DNA from: Acholeplasmatales bacterium | GTDB taxonomy: Bacteria; Bacillota_I; Bacilli_A; Acholeplasmatales; Acholeplasmataceae | Length of the DNA: 64,000 bases | Assembly (NCBI GenBank): GCA_031284585.1 | Contig: JAITXT010000003.1 | Coordinates: 124,001-188,000, forward strand | Direction of reading: 5' to 3' | In this document: piece after piece, positions 52,931 to 62,097 of the stretch | Layout: each line of letters opens with the position of its first letter | Position numbering within the stretch: position 1 is the stretch's first letter | Made by a program: the position numbers and the translations under genes | The notes under the pieces: model-generated | The model's database searches: none | What the model saw: only the letters and a program-made list of their open reading frames with translations | Told to the model about the DNA's origin: nothing

Positions 52931-54331
52931 TTAATATTCGCAATTCTTAGGAGTTCTTGCAAATGGAATAACATCCCTTATATTATCAACTCCTGTAAGG
53001 TACATAATTAATCTTTCGAAACCTAGTCCAAATCCTGAATGAATACATCCACCATATTTTCTTAAATTAATATACCATTCCAAACCTTCTGTTTTCATCT
53101 GTAGTTCTTTAATTCTTTTTTCTAAGTAGTCAATTCTTTCTTCTCTTTGAGAACCACCAATTAATTCTCCGCTACCAGGAACAAGTAAATCTGCAGCTCT
53201 TACAGTTTTGTTATCATCATTTAGTCTCATATAAAATGCTTTGATATCTTTGGGCCAATCAGTTATAAATACTGGTTTTTTGAAATGTACTTCGGTTAAA
53301 AATTTTTCATGTTCAGAGAAGATATCCTTACCATATTCAGGTCTATTTTCAAATTTATTTTTAGAATTTAGAAGAATAGATATGGCTTCTTCATGCGTTA
53401 TTTTAGCAAAATCACTATTTAAAACATTATTTAATCTTGCTAACAAACCTGGTTCAACAAATTGATTAAAGAACTCTAATTCATCAGGTAATTTTTTTAG
53501 AAGATTACTTATTATGTATTTAACTAATTTTTCTTGTATTTCCATGCTTTTATCCATATCACAAAAAGACATTTCTGGTTCAATCATCCAAAATTCAGCT
53601 GCATGTTTAACAGTATTAGAATTTTCTGCCCTAAAAGTTGGACCAAATGTATAGACATTTTTAAAACTCAAAGCATAACTCTCTGCTTCTAATTGACCAG
53701 TAACAGTAAGACTTACTTTTTTACCAAAAAAATCTTGTTTATAATCCACTTCATTGGTTTCAGTTTTTGGTAAATTATTTAAATCTAATGTGGTAACATT
53801 AAACATTTGTCCAGCACCTTCACCATCATTAGATGTGATTATTGGAGTATTTACATAGACAAAACCTTCGTTTTGGAAAAATTCATGAATCAAAAACGCA
53901 GAAACACTTCTTACTCTAAATACTGCTTGAAATAAATTAGTTCTAGTTCTTAGATATGCTTGTTCTCTTAAAAATTCACGAGAATGTCTTTTTGGTTGGA
54001 TGGGGTAATCATCACTAGAATCTCCGTTTAGAGTAACAGTTAAAGCGTTGATTTCAAATGGTTGTTTTGCGGTAGGCGTTAAAATTAACTTGCCAGTAAT
54101 AGTTACGGAAGAACCTACTCTTATTTTTTGAATATTTTTAAAATTATCAAGTGAATTTTCGTATACTATTTGAATACTCTTGAAAAAAGTACCATCATGA
54201 AAATCGATAAAACCAAATTCTTTTTGATCTCTGTTATTTCTTACCCAACCTTCAATTTTAACTAAAGTATTTTCTTGTAAAGAATTATCGCGTAATGCTT
54301 GATATATTTGTTTAACTGTGAAATTTTTCAT
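52931..54331 (-). CDS. asnS: Asparaginyl-tRNA synthetase
   Basis: 466 residues, class IIb. N-terminal OB-fold anticodon domain (VKIEGWVRNNRDQKEFGFIDFHDG), motif 2 TFRAENSNTVKHAAEFWMIEPEM and motif 3 GFGLGFERLIMYLTG. The EPEM and DHxRAE-like context with Asn-specific residues favours AsnRS over AspRS. RBS AAGGAG. Together with glnS it shows direct charging of both amide amino acids. Confidence 0.94.
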   Translation of the reverse strand: MKNFTVKQIYQALRDNSLQENTLVKIEGWVRNNRDQKEFGFIDFHDGTFFKSIQIVYENSLDNFKNIQKIRVGSSVTITGKLILTPTAKQPFEINALTVTLNGDSSDDYPIQPKRHSREFLREQAYLRTRTNLFQAVFRVRSVSAFLIHEFFQNEGFVYVNTPIITSNDGEGAGQMFNVTTLDLNNLPKTETNEVDYKQDFFGKKVSLTVTGQLEAESYALSFKNVYTFGPTFRAENSNTVKHAAEFWMIEPEMSFCDMDKSMEIQEKLVKYIISNLLKKLPDELEFFNQFVEPGLLARLNNVLNSDFAKITHEEAISILLNSKNKFENRPEYGKDIFSEHEKFLTEVHFKKPVFITDWPKDIKAFYMRLNDDNKTVRAADLLVPGSGELIGGSQREERIDYLEKRIKELQMKTEGLEWYINLRKYGGCIHSGFGLGFERLIMYLTGVDNIRDVIPFARTPKNCEY

Positions 54332-54340
54332 ATTTTCTCC

Positions 54341-55321
54341 TTAATTAATATCCTCTAAAAAATAAATATTAGAAACCATTTCTTCTTTTCCATCTATAAG
54401 TTCTTTGTGAGCCTTAAAATAAATAGTTAAGTACGAATCTTTTGACAATAATAAATCGTATACTGAAGTGATAAATTTATCATCATTTAAAACTCTAGGA
54501 AACTCTTTTTGATTTTGTGAATCTAATAATGCACTTTGGTATGCTCTACTTATTAAATCCGAGCAATAATATCTGTCTTTTGTATTAACGAAAAAAGCCA
54601 AATTATAAAATCCTTTTGTTTCGGATTGACTTAAATCTTCAAGAAACGATTTTGTTTTTTCTAAAACTGCCTCGTTATAATCTTTTTTCCTTAAGGTCAT
54701 TACTTCATCTCGGTAGTAATATCCATATTTTGACGAAGGACCATCTCCAAATCCATATTGCATGTGATAAGATGTTTTATTTTTCGTCATTTTTGGATAT
54801 GATTTTTTTTCATCTAAATTATTAAATATTAGTTCTGTAGCACTATTAAAATCATCTACCATTCCCACTGATTCATAAATATATCCATCAAAGTACATTG
54901 CTGCATGACCTCCAAAATAAAAAGACATAAGAGAATTAGCTAGTGCGTTTTCATAAAATGGACTTTCTAATGTAATTGGGAAATCACCATTTTGGTAGGG
55001 AATTAGATATTTGTAATTTTGAATAACTTCACTGTAGGGATATAAAAATGCATTTCTAGTGTCATTTATTTCATAGGAATAGGTTCTTTTTATTTTGTAG
55101 AAATTTATTCTTTGAATGTGCTCTTTTCCATCAACACTTACTTTATAGTCGATTGTATCTTGTAATTCTCCCCGACTAATAAAATCATTTATTATCATAG
55201 TTGATCGAATATTCTCATAGGTAGATACCCCGAAAGAATAAAAAATACCCCCAACTATGACCATTAAAATAGTTATTATAATTTTCTTTGTAATTTTAAT
55301 AATTATTAATTGAATTTTCAT
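54341..55321 (-). CDS. Membrane-anchored YiiX-like permuted NlpC/P60 (papain-like) protein
   Basis: 326 residues. A single N-terminal helix (about 12-34) places the rest outside the cytoplasm. A permuted papain-like core is suggested by His139 in FGGHAAMYFDGYIYES and Cys253 in RYYCSDLISRAYQSA, the order His before Cys being typical of YaeF/YiiX-type amidases and peptidases. The substrate is unknown; peptidoglycan is not assured in this lineage, so lipoprotein or peptide cleavage is equally possible. No ribosome site is visible. It lies between jag and asnS, 11 bases after jag. Confidence 0.65.
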   Translation of the reverse strand: MKIQLIIIKITKKIIITILMVIVGGIFYSFGVSTYENIRSTMIINDFISRGELQDTIDYKVSVDGKEHIQRINFYKIKRTYSYEINDTRNAFLYPYSEVIQNYKYLIPYQNGDFPITLESPFYENALANSLMSFYFGGHAAMYFDGYIYESVGMVDDFNSATELIFNNLDEKKSYPKMTKNKTSYHMQYGFGDGPSSKYGYYYRDEVMTLRKKDYNEAVLEKTKSFLEDLSQSETKGFYNLAFFVNTKDRYYCSDLISRAYQSALLDSQNQKEFPRVLNDDKFITSVYDLLLSKDSYLTIYFKAHKELIDGKEEMVSNIYFLEDIN

Positions 55322-55332
55322 GGAAAATGAAT

Positions 55333-55959
55333 TTAGGAACTTTTTCTTGGTTTGATAACTATGTGTCTTGCGTTTTCCTCGCCTTCTGATTCTGTGTATA
55401 CATCTTTACTATTTGATAGTCTTGTATGAATTATTAATCTATCATATGGACTCATTGGATCAAAACTTGCTGGTATTTTTGTTTGTGCTACTTCTTTAGC
55501 AGTTCTTACAGCCATAATTTCAAGTTGTTTTTTTCTTGTTTGAAAATATGATCCAATATCAACTGTAACTTGTATTTTTTCATCAGTAAAACTTGTAATA
55601 TAATTTCTAACTAATGATTGAATAGCAATTAATGTTCTTCCTTCTCTTCCAATTAGGAGAGAGTTTTCTTCTGATTCAATATTATAAGATATATCCTTTC
55701 CATCATCTAAATTTCTCATTTCCATTTTGTAAGTAACACCAAGGTTATTCAAAATAGTTTCTAAGTATCTTTTTCCTTCAACGGCAAGATTTATTTCAAA
55801 AGTAACATCGGCAGTCATTTTTGTTTCTCCCGAAAATAAAGCTTTTGTTTCTTTGATATTTTCAAAACGAAGTCTATTTTCTGAAACTCCAAAAAATAAG
55901 ACTGCTTGTTTTTTTAGTTCTTCTATATTTTTTCCTTCAACTGTTATATTTTTAATCAT
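55333..55959 (-). CDS. jag: Jag/KhpB RNA-binding protein
   Basis: 208 residues. Jag_N domain (1-55), KH domain with LLIGREGRTLIAIQ (about 101-114), and R3H domain with RLIIHTRLSNSKDVYTESEGE and RHIVIKP at the end. RNA-binding partner of KhpA in Gram-positives, encoded after yidC. RBS GAGG. Nine bases after the yidC stop. Confidence 0.94.
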   Translation of the reverse strand: MIKNITVEGKNIEELKKQAVLFFGVSENRLRFENIKETKALFSGETKMTADVTFEINLAVEGKRYLETILNNLGVTYKMEMRNLDDGKDISYNIESEENSLLIGREGRTLIAIQSLVRNYITSFTDEKIQVTVDIGSYFQTRKKQLEIMAVRTAKEVAQTKIPASFDPMSPYDRLIIHTRLSNSKDVYTESEGEENARHIVIKPRKSS

Positions 55960-55968
55960 ATTTATCCT

Positions 55969-57504
55969 CTATTTGTTCTTTCTAATTTTTGCATCAACAA
56001 TATTATCTTCTTTAAGAAATTTGTTTTCCATTTTGAAATGTTTTGCTTCATTAATTTTTTTATTTATTACAGTTTGTCCTAGAGAATACAAATTTCCAAT
56101 TATCCAATAAAAAGCAAGTTCTTTTGATTGATAAGAAAAGAAAACCATCATTATTACCATCATATAACTTACCATCTTCATTGTTTTTTCTGTTTGAGCA
56201 GCTTGAGAAGTTTTTGTATCATTTGAATAAGTATTCTTTGCATATTTTGGTTTCTTTTGAGAAATATAATTTAATAGGAACATTGTTACTCCAACTATAC
56301 CTGCGAAAATATAGTTAAATACATTTATAGGACTCGCTAAATCAATTCCTAAAAAAGATCTGTTAGAAACCTTATCAGCATACATACCACCTTCAAGTGC
56401 AATACGACGAACTACTTGATACATAGCTAAGAAAATTGGCATTTGAAGTATAGGCATAAGACAACCGAAAAAGTTAATTTTATATTTCTTATAAACCTGC
56501 ATCATTTCCATCTGCATTTGCTGTTGCCCTTGAGGATCTTTTCTATTTTTAAATTTTTCTTGAACTCTATCCATTTCAGGTTTTGCTATATTCATTTTCA
56601 AAGTCATATCATTGCTTTTTGCATAAATAGGCCATGCTAGTGAACGTACAATAATTGTAGTAATAATAATACCAATTGCTAAACTTCCGAAAGCAACAAA
56701 TTGTAATATCCAAGAAATAGGTAAAACTAATATATAATCAATAAAAGGCATATCCTTTGTTGTGATAGGTAATTCTCCGCCACTAACATAACCATTAAAA
56801 TCAATGGAATAGTTGCTAGGATTATATGTTATAGTAGTTTTAAATAAACTAAAATTTAAAAACTTATTTTCTTCATTAAAAATATCATGTTCATCTTTAA
56901 AAGTAAATACTTTATTGTCAAATGCTTCTTTTAGAGAATCGCCAGAATAACTCGAAATTGTTCCATTTGTTTTTACTAAAACCAATTCAATAGTATTATA
57001 TAAATCAGATTGTTTAATTGTTTGTCCAAGAAGAACTTTAAAAGATTCTAAATCTTTAATTCTATAAGTAAACAAAACTACTGTTTCATCAGATTTATCA
57101 ACAACTTCTGGTATAACATAGAAACTATAAGTAAATTCAGGATTACTATTGGAATCTATATTGCCAGAAACTCCAGGAAATAACAAAGAAATGCTTCCTG
57201 ATACAGTGTGAACATTTCCGTCAATTGAGTGTTTTGTATCAACTACATCAAAATGACCTTGATGAATAACAGGTGTAGTAGTAATTTCTTTTGCTGTATT
57301 GACAATATTGCCTAAATCAGTGAGAAAATAAAAAGAAGGACCCTTATTTTCAAAATTTGGATTTTTAATGTATTCACTTTCTTCGATAACAATGGTCTCA
57401 GGAGCTGATGATATTACGTTATTAATCTTTCCAGGATCGCTTTTGCATGAAACAAGGACAAGAAATAATAAACAAACAAGAAATACAGATATTATTTTTT
57501 TCAT
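55969..57504 (-). CDS. yidC: YidC/Oxa1 membrane insertase, lipoprotein form with large outer domain
   Basis: 511 residues, nearly twice the usual Gram-positive YidC. A lipoprotein signal LFLVLVSC puts Cys20 as the lipid site. Residues about 21-250 form an outer domain (beta-rich), then the five-helix insertase core begins around 255 (VLPISWILQFVAFGSLAIGI, RSLAWPIYAKS with the conserved hydrophilic-groove Arg, FGCLMPILQMPIFLAMYQVVRR, FYWIIGNLYSLGQ). A Lys-rich tail follows that may contact ribosomes. RBS GAGGT. It inserts membrane proteins with SecYEG or alone. Confidence 0.93.
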   Translation of the reverse strand: MKKIISVFLVCLLFLVLVSCKSDPGKINNVISSAPETIVIEESEYIKNPNFENKGPSFYFLTDLGNIVNTAKEITTTPVIHQGHFDVVDTKHSIDGNVHTVSGSISLLFPGVSGNIDSNSNPEFTYSFYVIPEVVDKSDETVVLFTYRIKDLESFKVLLGQTIKQSDLYNTIELVLVKTNGTISSYSGDSLKEAFDNKVFTFKDEHDIFNEENKFLNFSLFKTTITYNPSNYSIDFNGYVSGGELPITTKDMPFIDYILVLPISWILQFVAFGSLAIGIIITTIIVRSLAWPIYAKSNDMTLKMNIAKPEMDRVQEKFKNRKDPQGQQQMQMEMMQVYKKYKINFFGCLMPILQMPIFLAMYQVVRRIALEGGMYADKVSNRSFLGIDLASPINVFNYIFAGIVGVTMFLLNYISQKKPKYAKNTYSNDTKTSQAAQTEKTMKMVSYMMVIMMVFFSYQSKELAFYWIIGNLYSLGQTVINKKINEAKHFKMENKFLKEDNIVDAKIRKNK

Positions 57505-57508
57505 TTAA

Positions 57509-57844
57509 TTACCTCGTAAAAATTTTTTTTAATAAATCAGATACATTTTTTTCAATTTCTTCGAAGAATAGAATGTTAGAACTAGGTTTAATAATAATTA
57601 CAAAATCGACATTACTAATAATAAAGTTCATGTTTTTCCTAATTATTTCTCGTAACCTTCTTTTCATTTTATTACGTAGAACTGAATTTCCGTACTTTTT
57701 ACCTATTGATAAAACAAATCTAAAATGGATATTTTCGCTATTAATACTGTAATATATTGTAAAATAAGAATTACTAGTATTTTTTTTATTCTTAAAGAGT
57801 GCATCGATCTCGCTTTGTTTTTTAATACTATAACTTCTATCCAT
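57509..57844 (-). CDS. rnpA: Ribonuclease P protein component
   Basis: 111 residues. Protein subunit of RNase P, which trims 5' ends of tRNAs. Seen: SYSIKKQSEIDALF at the start, FRFVLSIGKKYGNSVLRNKMKRRLREIIR containing the RNR-type RNA-binding motif, and VIIIKPSS. No ribosome site precedes the ATG: the T tract of an intrinsic terminator ends only a few bases upstream, so expression probably depends on readthrough from rpmH. The next gene, yidC, begins four bases after it. Confidence 0.94.
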   Translation of the reverse strand: MDRSYSIKKQSEIDALFKNKKNTSNSYFTIYYSINSENIHFRFVLSIGKKYGNSVLRNKMKRRLREIIRKNMNFIISNVDFVIIIKPSSNILFFEEIEKNVSDLLKKIFTR

Positions 57845-57849
57845 TTTTT

Positions 57850-57902
57850 AATAAATAAAAAGACCACTAACAATATTTTGCATATTTCAATCTAGTAGTC
57901 CT
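57850..57902 (-). terminator. Intrinsic terminator/attenuator between rpmH and rnpA
   Basis: On the minus strand GACTACTA (57900-57893) pairs with TAGTGGTC (57869-57862), one G-U, then TTTTTATTTATT leads straight to the rnpA ATG. It would let rpmH be made in excess over rnpA-yidC-jag. Confidence 0.7.
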
Positions 57903-57923
57903 TGTTGTTATTGAAACATTTAT

Positions 57924-58058
57924 TTAAACTGTTAATTTGGCTCTGCCTTTAGCTCTACGCCTAGCAAGAACATTCCTTCCGCCTGGAGTTGCCATTCTAG
58001 CTCTAAATCCGTGCGTTCTTTGTCTTTTGATTTTACTTGGTTGATACGTTCTTTTCAT
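57924..58058 (-). CDS. rpmH: Ribosomal protein L34
   Basis: 44 residues: [20 protein letters not shown] at the start, then [20 protein letters not shown], essentially canonical L34. RBS GAAGGTG 7 bases before the ATG, and a strong promoter upstream. In most Firmicutes rpmH lies next to dnaA facing away from it; here it is 9 kb from dnaA and faces toward it. Confidence 0.97.
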   Translation of the reverse strand: MKRTYQPSKIKRQRTHGFRARMATPGGRNVLARRRAKGRAKLTV

Positions 58059-58097
58059 AAATTTCACCTTCCTCATTTAGCAAGTGATGCGAATTTA

Positions 58098-58126
58098 ATT
58101 ATATTACATTTCCTTATAAAAGTCAA
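58098..58126 (-). promoter_or_regulatory. rpmH promoter
   Basis: On the minus strand TTGACT (58126-58121), a 17-base spacer, and TATAAT (58103-58098): the best consensus promoter in the window, matching a highly expressed ribosomal protein gene. Confidence 0.85.
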
Positions 58127-58181
58127 TTAAAATGTATTTATATTAACATAAATAATTTAATTTCTTGATTATTTTTTTTTG

Positions 58182-60464
58182 TTATTCAATTGCTTTGAGT
58201 GAATGGCTCATTTTTATTTTCCTTAATGATGGTTTAGTTAACAAATATATTAGTAATAAAAAGATTAAATTTGCAAAAACAGTTATCAAATAAGTGTAAT
58301 AATAAATTTCTCTTCCAAAAAACAAATTGTAAGAATCCATTAAGTTAGTGATTACAAAATTTAGTAAAATACCGAAGAATATACCTAAAATAGTACTTAT
58401 CATTACATAAATAAGCATTTCCCTGAAAATATATCCATCCACTTCTATTTCCTTATAGCCGAGAACTTTTAAAGTTGCAATTTCGGTATGTCGTTCACTT
58501 ATATTTGTAATTGTAAGGTTATGCATAATTACGATTCCAAACATTATCGCAAGACAAATAATTAAGATAATGATATAAGATATCTGTTTTTGTAGATTTT
58601 GATAAATTGTAGAATCATTTTTTTCAATTTTAAGAATTTCACTGGAGTTTTTTAAATTATTGATATAGATTTCATCATTAGTTTTTAGAAAAATATTATT
58701 TGTTTGTACTGAATTGTCAATTCTATATATATAAGAACCGATGTAATTTAAAGTTATGGCTTTAACTATATAATCAACTTTTTCAACTAAAATCGTATCG
58801 TTTTCTTTAATGTGTAAGGTTTTGGCTAGACTTTCTGTTATTATAACCTCATTAGTATTATTAAGAACTAATTTATTTTTATTTACTCTGTTTACTAGAT
58901 TAATGTATTTATTAATGTTAGCTTTATCATCAATATTGAAAGTCATTACCGAAATATCCATTTTTTCTTTTTTAAATGTAATGCGTGAATAAGTTAAATT
59001 ATATGCTAAAAATTCACTATTTTCTCCCAAAAATGAAAAACCATCTACATTATTTTCAATTTTTAAATTATGAGAATATAAGAAAATATCATTGTTTCCT
59101 GTACTTATTTTATCAACTGAGTTATTAAGCGATAAAGCAACAAATATGAGGCTTGTACTAAGTGTAAGACCCATTACAATCATGAGAAAATGCTTCTTAT
59201 TTCTAAAAATATTTCTAAAAGTTGATTTATATTTGAAAGATAGTTTTTTCCAAATAAATTTGATATGTTCTAAAAATATTTTCTTTCCCGGTAGAGGAGG
59301 TTTTTTTAATAGTAAGCTATATGGAGAATTTTTTAGTAAACCTAGCATTGATATGAATGTAGATAATATTGATATTATAATTATTAAAACTGAGCTAACT
59401 AAACCGATTGTTAGATAGAAGCCGTTTACAAATTTAGGTAAATAAAAAGTAGATTTAAATGCGTTATATATAAGAATTGGTAGTAATCTGAAACCTATCA
59501 ATATACCTATTAAGCATCCGATAATTGATGAGAAAGTGGCTAAAAGAAGAAAATTTTCCCTGATTTTAAAGTTACTAAATCCTAGTGATTTAAGTGTTCC
59601 AATCGAAAATCTTTCCTCCTCAATTATTCTAGTCATTGTAGAAGTTATTACTAAAAGAGAAACAATAAGAAATAAGACTGGGAAAATAATTGCTATTTTT
59701 TCTATTTTTTCTGAATTACTTTTGATTAGTTTAAAACTTTGAGTGTCAATGATCGAAATAATATTAAAATCAAAGTCGATATCTTTTTCCAATTTAGTTA
59801 TATTTTCATCTAGAAGAATACTATATTTATTAGAAAATTTATTTAGTTTTTCTAGATTTTTGAAGTATAGAAAAACTCCAGAGTAGATAGGAATATCGAT
59901 GAAGTTTGTATTAATATAAAAAATTTGTTCTATGCTTGAGTTTGTGGAAAATGCGATATCAATCCCATTATCAAAATAATATGGGTCTTGAACTACTCCG
60001 ACAATTGTGTAAGTATCATCTAAAAAATTGACAACTTTATTTAGATAGTATTCATCGGTAACATATTTAATATTCATTAGAACTTCATTAGGATTTTCTA
60101 TTTTTCTTCCTTCCAAGATGGAAACTTTGGGATAGGTATCATCATCAAAATTATAAGCTATTATTCTTGATAGATAATTATTAATATCAATTTCAAAGAA
60201 AAAGAATGGAATAATTTTATCTATATAATTTAAGTTATCTAGTTTTTCTAGATTTTCTTCAGTAATTTGATCACTTATACTTATAGCATCACTTGTATTA
60301 TTAGAGGAATACATATTGTTAATGGAATCGTTTAAATTATCTGAAAAAGCATTGATACCAGAAATGAATGCGACGCTAATTATAGATATAATAACAATTG
60401 AAATTAGTTTTTTCGCATGTTTCACTATTAATTTTCGAAGTAAAATTTCAGGTTTTTTTACCAT
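58182..60464 (-). CDS. ABC transporter permease of the MacB/FtsX type
   Basis: 760 residues. Helix near the N-terminus (about 17-37), an outer domain (about 40-255), three helices (about 258-385), a cytoplasmic link, a further helix at about 428-448, a second outer domain (about 450-625) and three C-terminal helices (about 630-740): two FtsX repeats in one chain. Seen: FSIGTLKSLGFSNFKIRENF and HTEIATLKVLGYKEIEVDGYIFREML, the paired coupling segments. It overlaps the ATPase gene by seven bases. Such pairs act as mechanotransmitters or export lipoproteins/peptides; the substrate is not predictable. Confidence 0.88.
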   Translation of the reverse strand: MVKKPEILLRKLIVKHAKKLISIVIISIISVAFISGINAFSDNLNDSINNMYSSNNTSDAISISDQITEENLEKLDNLNYIDKIIPFFFFEIDINNYLSRIIAYNFDDDTYPKVSILEGRKIENPNEVLMNIKYVTDEYYLNKVVNFLDDTYTIVGVVQDPYYFDNGIDIAFSTNSSIEQIFYINTNFIDIPIYSGVFLYFKNLEKLNKFSNKYSILLDENITKLEKDIDFDFNIISIIDTQSFKLIKSNSEKIEKIAIIFPVLFLIVSLLVITSTMTRIIEEERFSIGTLKSLGFSNFKIRENFLLLATFSSIIGCLIGILIGFRLLPILIYNAFKSTFYLPKFVNGFYLTIGLVSSVLIIIISILSTFISMLGLLKNSPYSLLLKKPPLPGKKIFLEHIKFIWKKLSFKYKSTFRNIFRNKKHFLMIVMGLTLSTSLIFVALSLNNSVDKISTGNNDIFLYSHNLKIENNVDGFSFLGENSEFLAYNLTYSRITFKKEKMDISVMTFNIDDKANINKYINLVNRVNKNKLVLNNTNEVIITESLAKTLHIKENDTILVEKVDYIVKAITLNYIGSYIYRIDNSVQTNNIFLKTNDEIYINNLKNSSEILKIEKNDSTIYQNLQKQISYIIILIICLAIMFGIVIMHNLTITNISERHTEIATLKVLGYKEIEVDGYIFREMLIYVMISTILGIFFGILLNFVITNLMDSYNLFFGREIYYYTYLITVFANLIFLLLIYLLTKPSLRKIKMSHSLKAIE

Positions 60465-61171
60465 ATCAAGTTATCTACGTCTTCAATTTTTGAATTATAT
60501 ACTAATTTATCAATTGTTCCGTTTTTTATATGAATTACCTTTTCGCATACTAAAGATATTAATTGGTTATGTGTTACAATGATTAAAGTTTTATTAAATT
60601 TTTTTCCAAAATCAATCAATAATTTAATTACTAATTTTGCAGTATCAAAATCAAGTGCTCCAGTAGGTTCGTCGCAAAGTATAATATCCGGGTTTTTTGC
60701 AATAGCCCTAGCAATTGATACTCGTTGTTGTTCACCTCCAGAAAGTTGAGCAGGGAAATTATTTAATTTATCCTTTAGCCCAACGCTTTCTAAAATTTCT
60801 TTTGGATCAAGTGCATCTTTACAAATTTCGGTTGCTAATTCAATATTTTCTATAGCAGTTAAGTTTTGCATTAAATTATAAAATTGAAAAATGAACCCTA
60901 CTTTATTCCTTCTATATTTCATTAATTCAATTTCTGTATATTGAGAAATATTTTCTCCAAAAAAGGATATTTCGCCTTGTGTTGCTTTTTCCATCCCTCC
61001 GAGTATATTTAAAAGAGTTGTTTTACCAGCTCCACTTTGACCTAAAATACACACTGTTTCGCCTCTTTTAATTTCTAGTGAAATATTTTTTAATGCAAAA
61101 GTTTTTATATCCCCAACAGTATATTCTTTTGAAACATTATTCAATTTAATAACATCTCTATCTTCTTCCAT
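60458..61171 (-). CDS. ABC transporter ATPase (MacB/LolD family)
   Basis: 237 residues. Walker A GQSGAGKTTLLNILGG, Q-loop in IFQFYNLMQNLTAIEN, signature LSGGEQQRVSIARAI, Walker B IILCDEPTGALD and H-loop THNQ. FQFYNLxxxLTAxEN and DEPTGALD are typical of LolD/MacB ATPases. RBS AAGAGG. It is translationally coupled with the permease. The upstream gap to ispE (61172-61317) has no gene; an A/T-rich promoter is likely but not clear. Confidence 0.94.
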   Translation of the reverse strand: MEEDRDVIKLNNVSKEYTVGDIKTFALKNISLEIKRGETVCILGQSGAGKTTLLNILGGMEKATQGEISFFGENISQYTEIELMKYRRNKVGFIFQFYNLMQNLTAIENIELATEICKDALDPKEILESVGLKDKLNNFPAQLSGGEQQRVSIARAIAKNPDIILCDEPTGALDFDTAKLVIKLLIDFGKKFNKTLIIVTHNQLISLVCEKVIHIKNGTIDKLVYNSKIEDVDNLIW

Positions 61172-61317
61172 ATTTATTTTTCCTCTTGAATAATTTATAA
61201 ATTTAAATCAATTCAGTTATATTTTACATTGTTTTTTTAAATACTTACGGTTAATGAAATAATGTGAAATTTGAGGAAAGAAAATATTTATAAAGATAAA
61301 ATTATGTCGAAATTTTG

Positions 61318-62097
61318 TTAAAAATTATTTAATTTAGACTTTATTGTTGTCTTAAGTGACTGACATAAAGGTATGTCTAGAGGTTCTCCGTTGCTAAAAA
61401 CAAAAAAAGCAGACCCAGAACCTGAAAAATAAACCTTTAAGTAGTGATCTTTTAGGGCGCAATATATTTCATTAAGTTCACTATATTTATCTAATGCGTA
61501 GCTTAGAAAAGAATTAAATCCTAATTTCTCATCTGGTGAGTTTAATCTATTAGTATCTTCGTCAAAAGAAAGGAACATATTTTTAGTATTTAATTTTAAT
61601 TTAGGTACATATAAAATAATATTTTCTTCTGGATAGTCAAATGGTATTAAAATATCTCCTCTTCCTCTAACAATAGAAGGTCTATTATAAAGACAAAATA
61701 AAGTATCAGACCCTAATGATAGAGCGATTGATTCCATTTCATCAACGGATAAATTTAAATCCCATAATTTATTAAGACCACGGATGGTTGCGGAAGCATC
61801 TGCAGATTCTCCACCTAAACCTGCTCCAATTGGAATGTTCTTAATCAATTTTATTAAGACACCGCAATTAACGTTGTATTTTTCTTTAATCAAAAAAGCA
61901 GCTTTTAGGACTATATTATTAGGAATATTAACATTTGACCTCAATGAAATACTATTTTCATTTTCATAAAAATACAAAGTATCGTATAAGTTTATTGGCA
62001 CAATAATACTATCAATATTATGAAAGCCATCATCTCTTTTATCTAGAACAACTAACGATAAATTTATTTTTGCATATGCTTTTTCAACTATGTTCAT
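61318..62097 (-). CDS. ispE: 4-diphosphocytidyl-2-C-methyl-D-erythritol kinase
   Basis: 259 residues from the ATG at 62097 (MNIVEKAYAKINLSL); the ATG at 62127 would add ten hydrophobic residues inside rsmA, and neither has a clear ribosome site. GHMP kinase: AYAKINLSLVV, PIGAGLGGESADASATIRGL (ATP loop), and YFSGSGSAFFVF near the end. It phosphorylates CDP-ME, the MEP step between IspD and IspF (encoded at 17.8 kb). It overlaps rsmA by 14 bases; the ksgA-ispE neighbourhood is common in Firmicutes. Confidence 0.93.
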   Translation of the reverse strand: MNIVEKAYAKINLSLVVLDKRDDGFHNIDSIIVPINLYDTLYFYENENSISLRSNVNIPNNIVLKAAFLIKEKYNVNCGVLIKLIKNIPIGAGLGGESADASATIRGLNKLWDLNLSVDEMESIALSLGSDTLFCLYNRPSIVRGRGDILIPFDYPEENIILYVPKLKLNTKNMFLSFDEDTNRLNSPDEKLGFNSFLSYALDKYSELNEIYCALKDHYLKVYFSGSGSAFFVFSNGEPLDIPLCQSLKTTIKSKLNNF

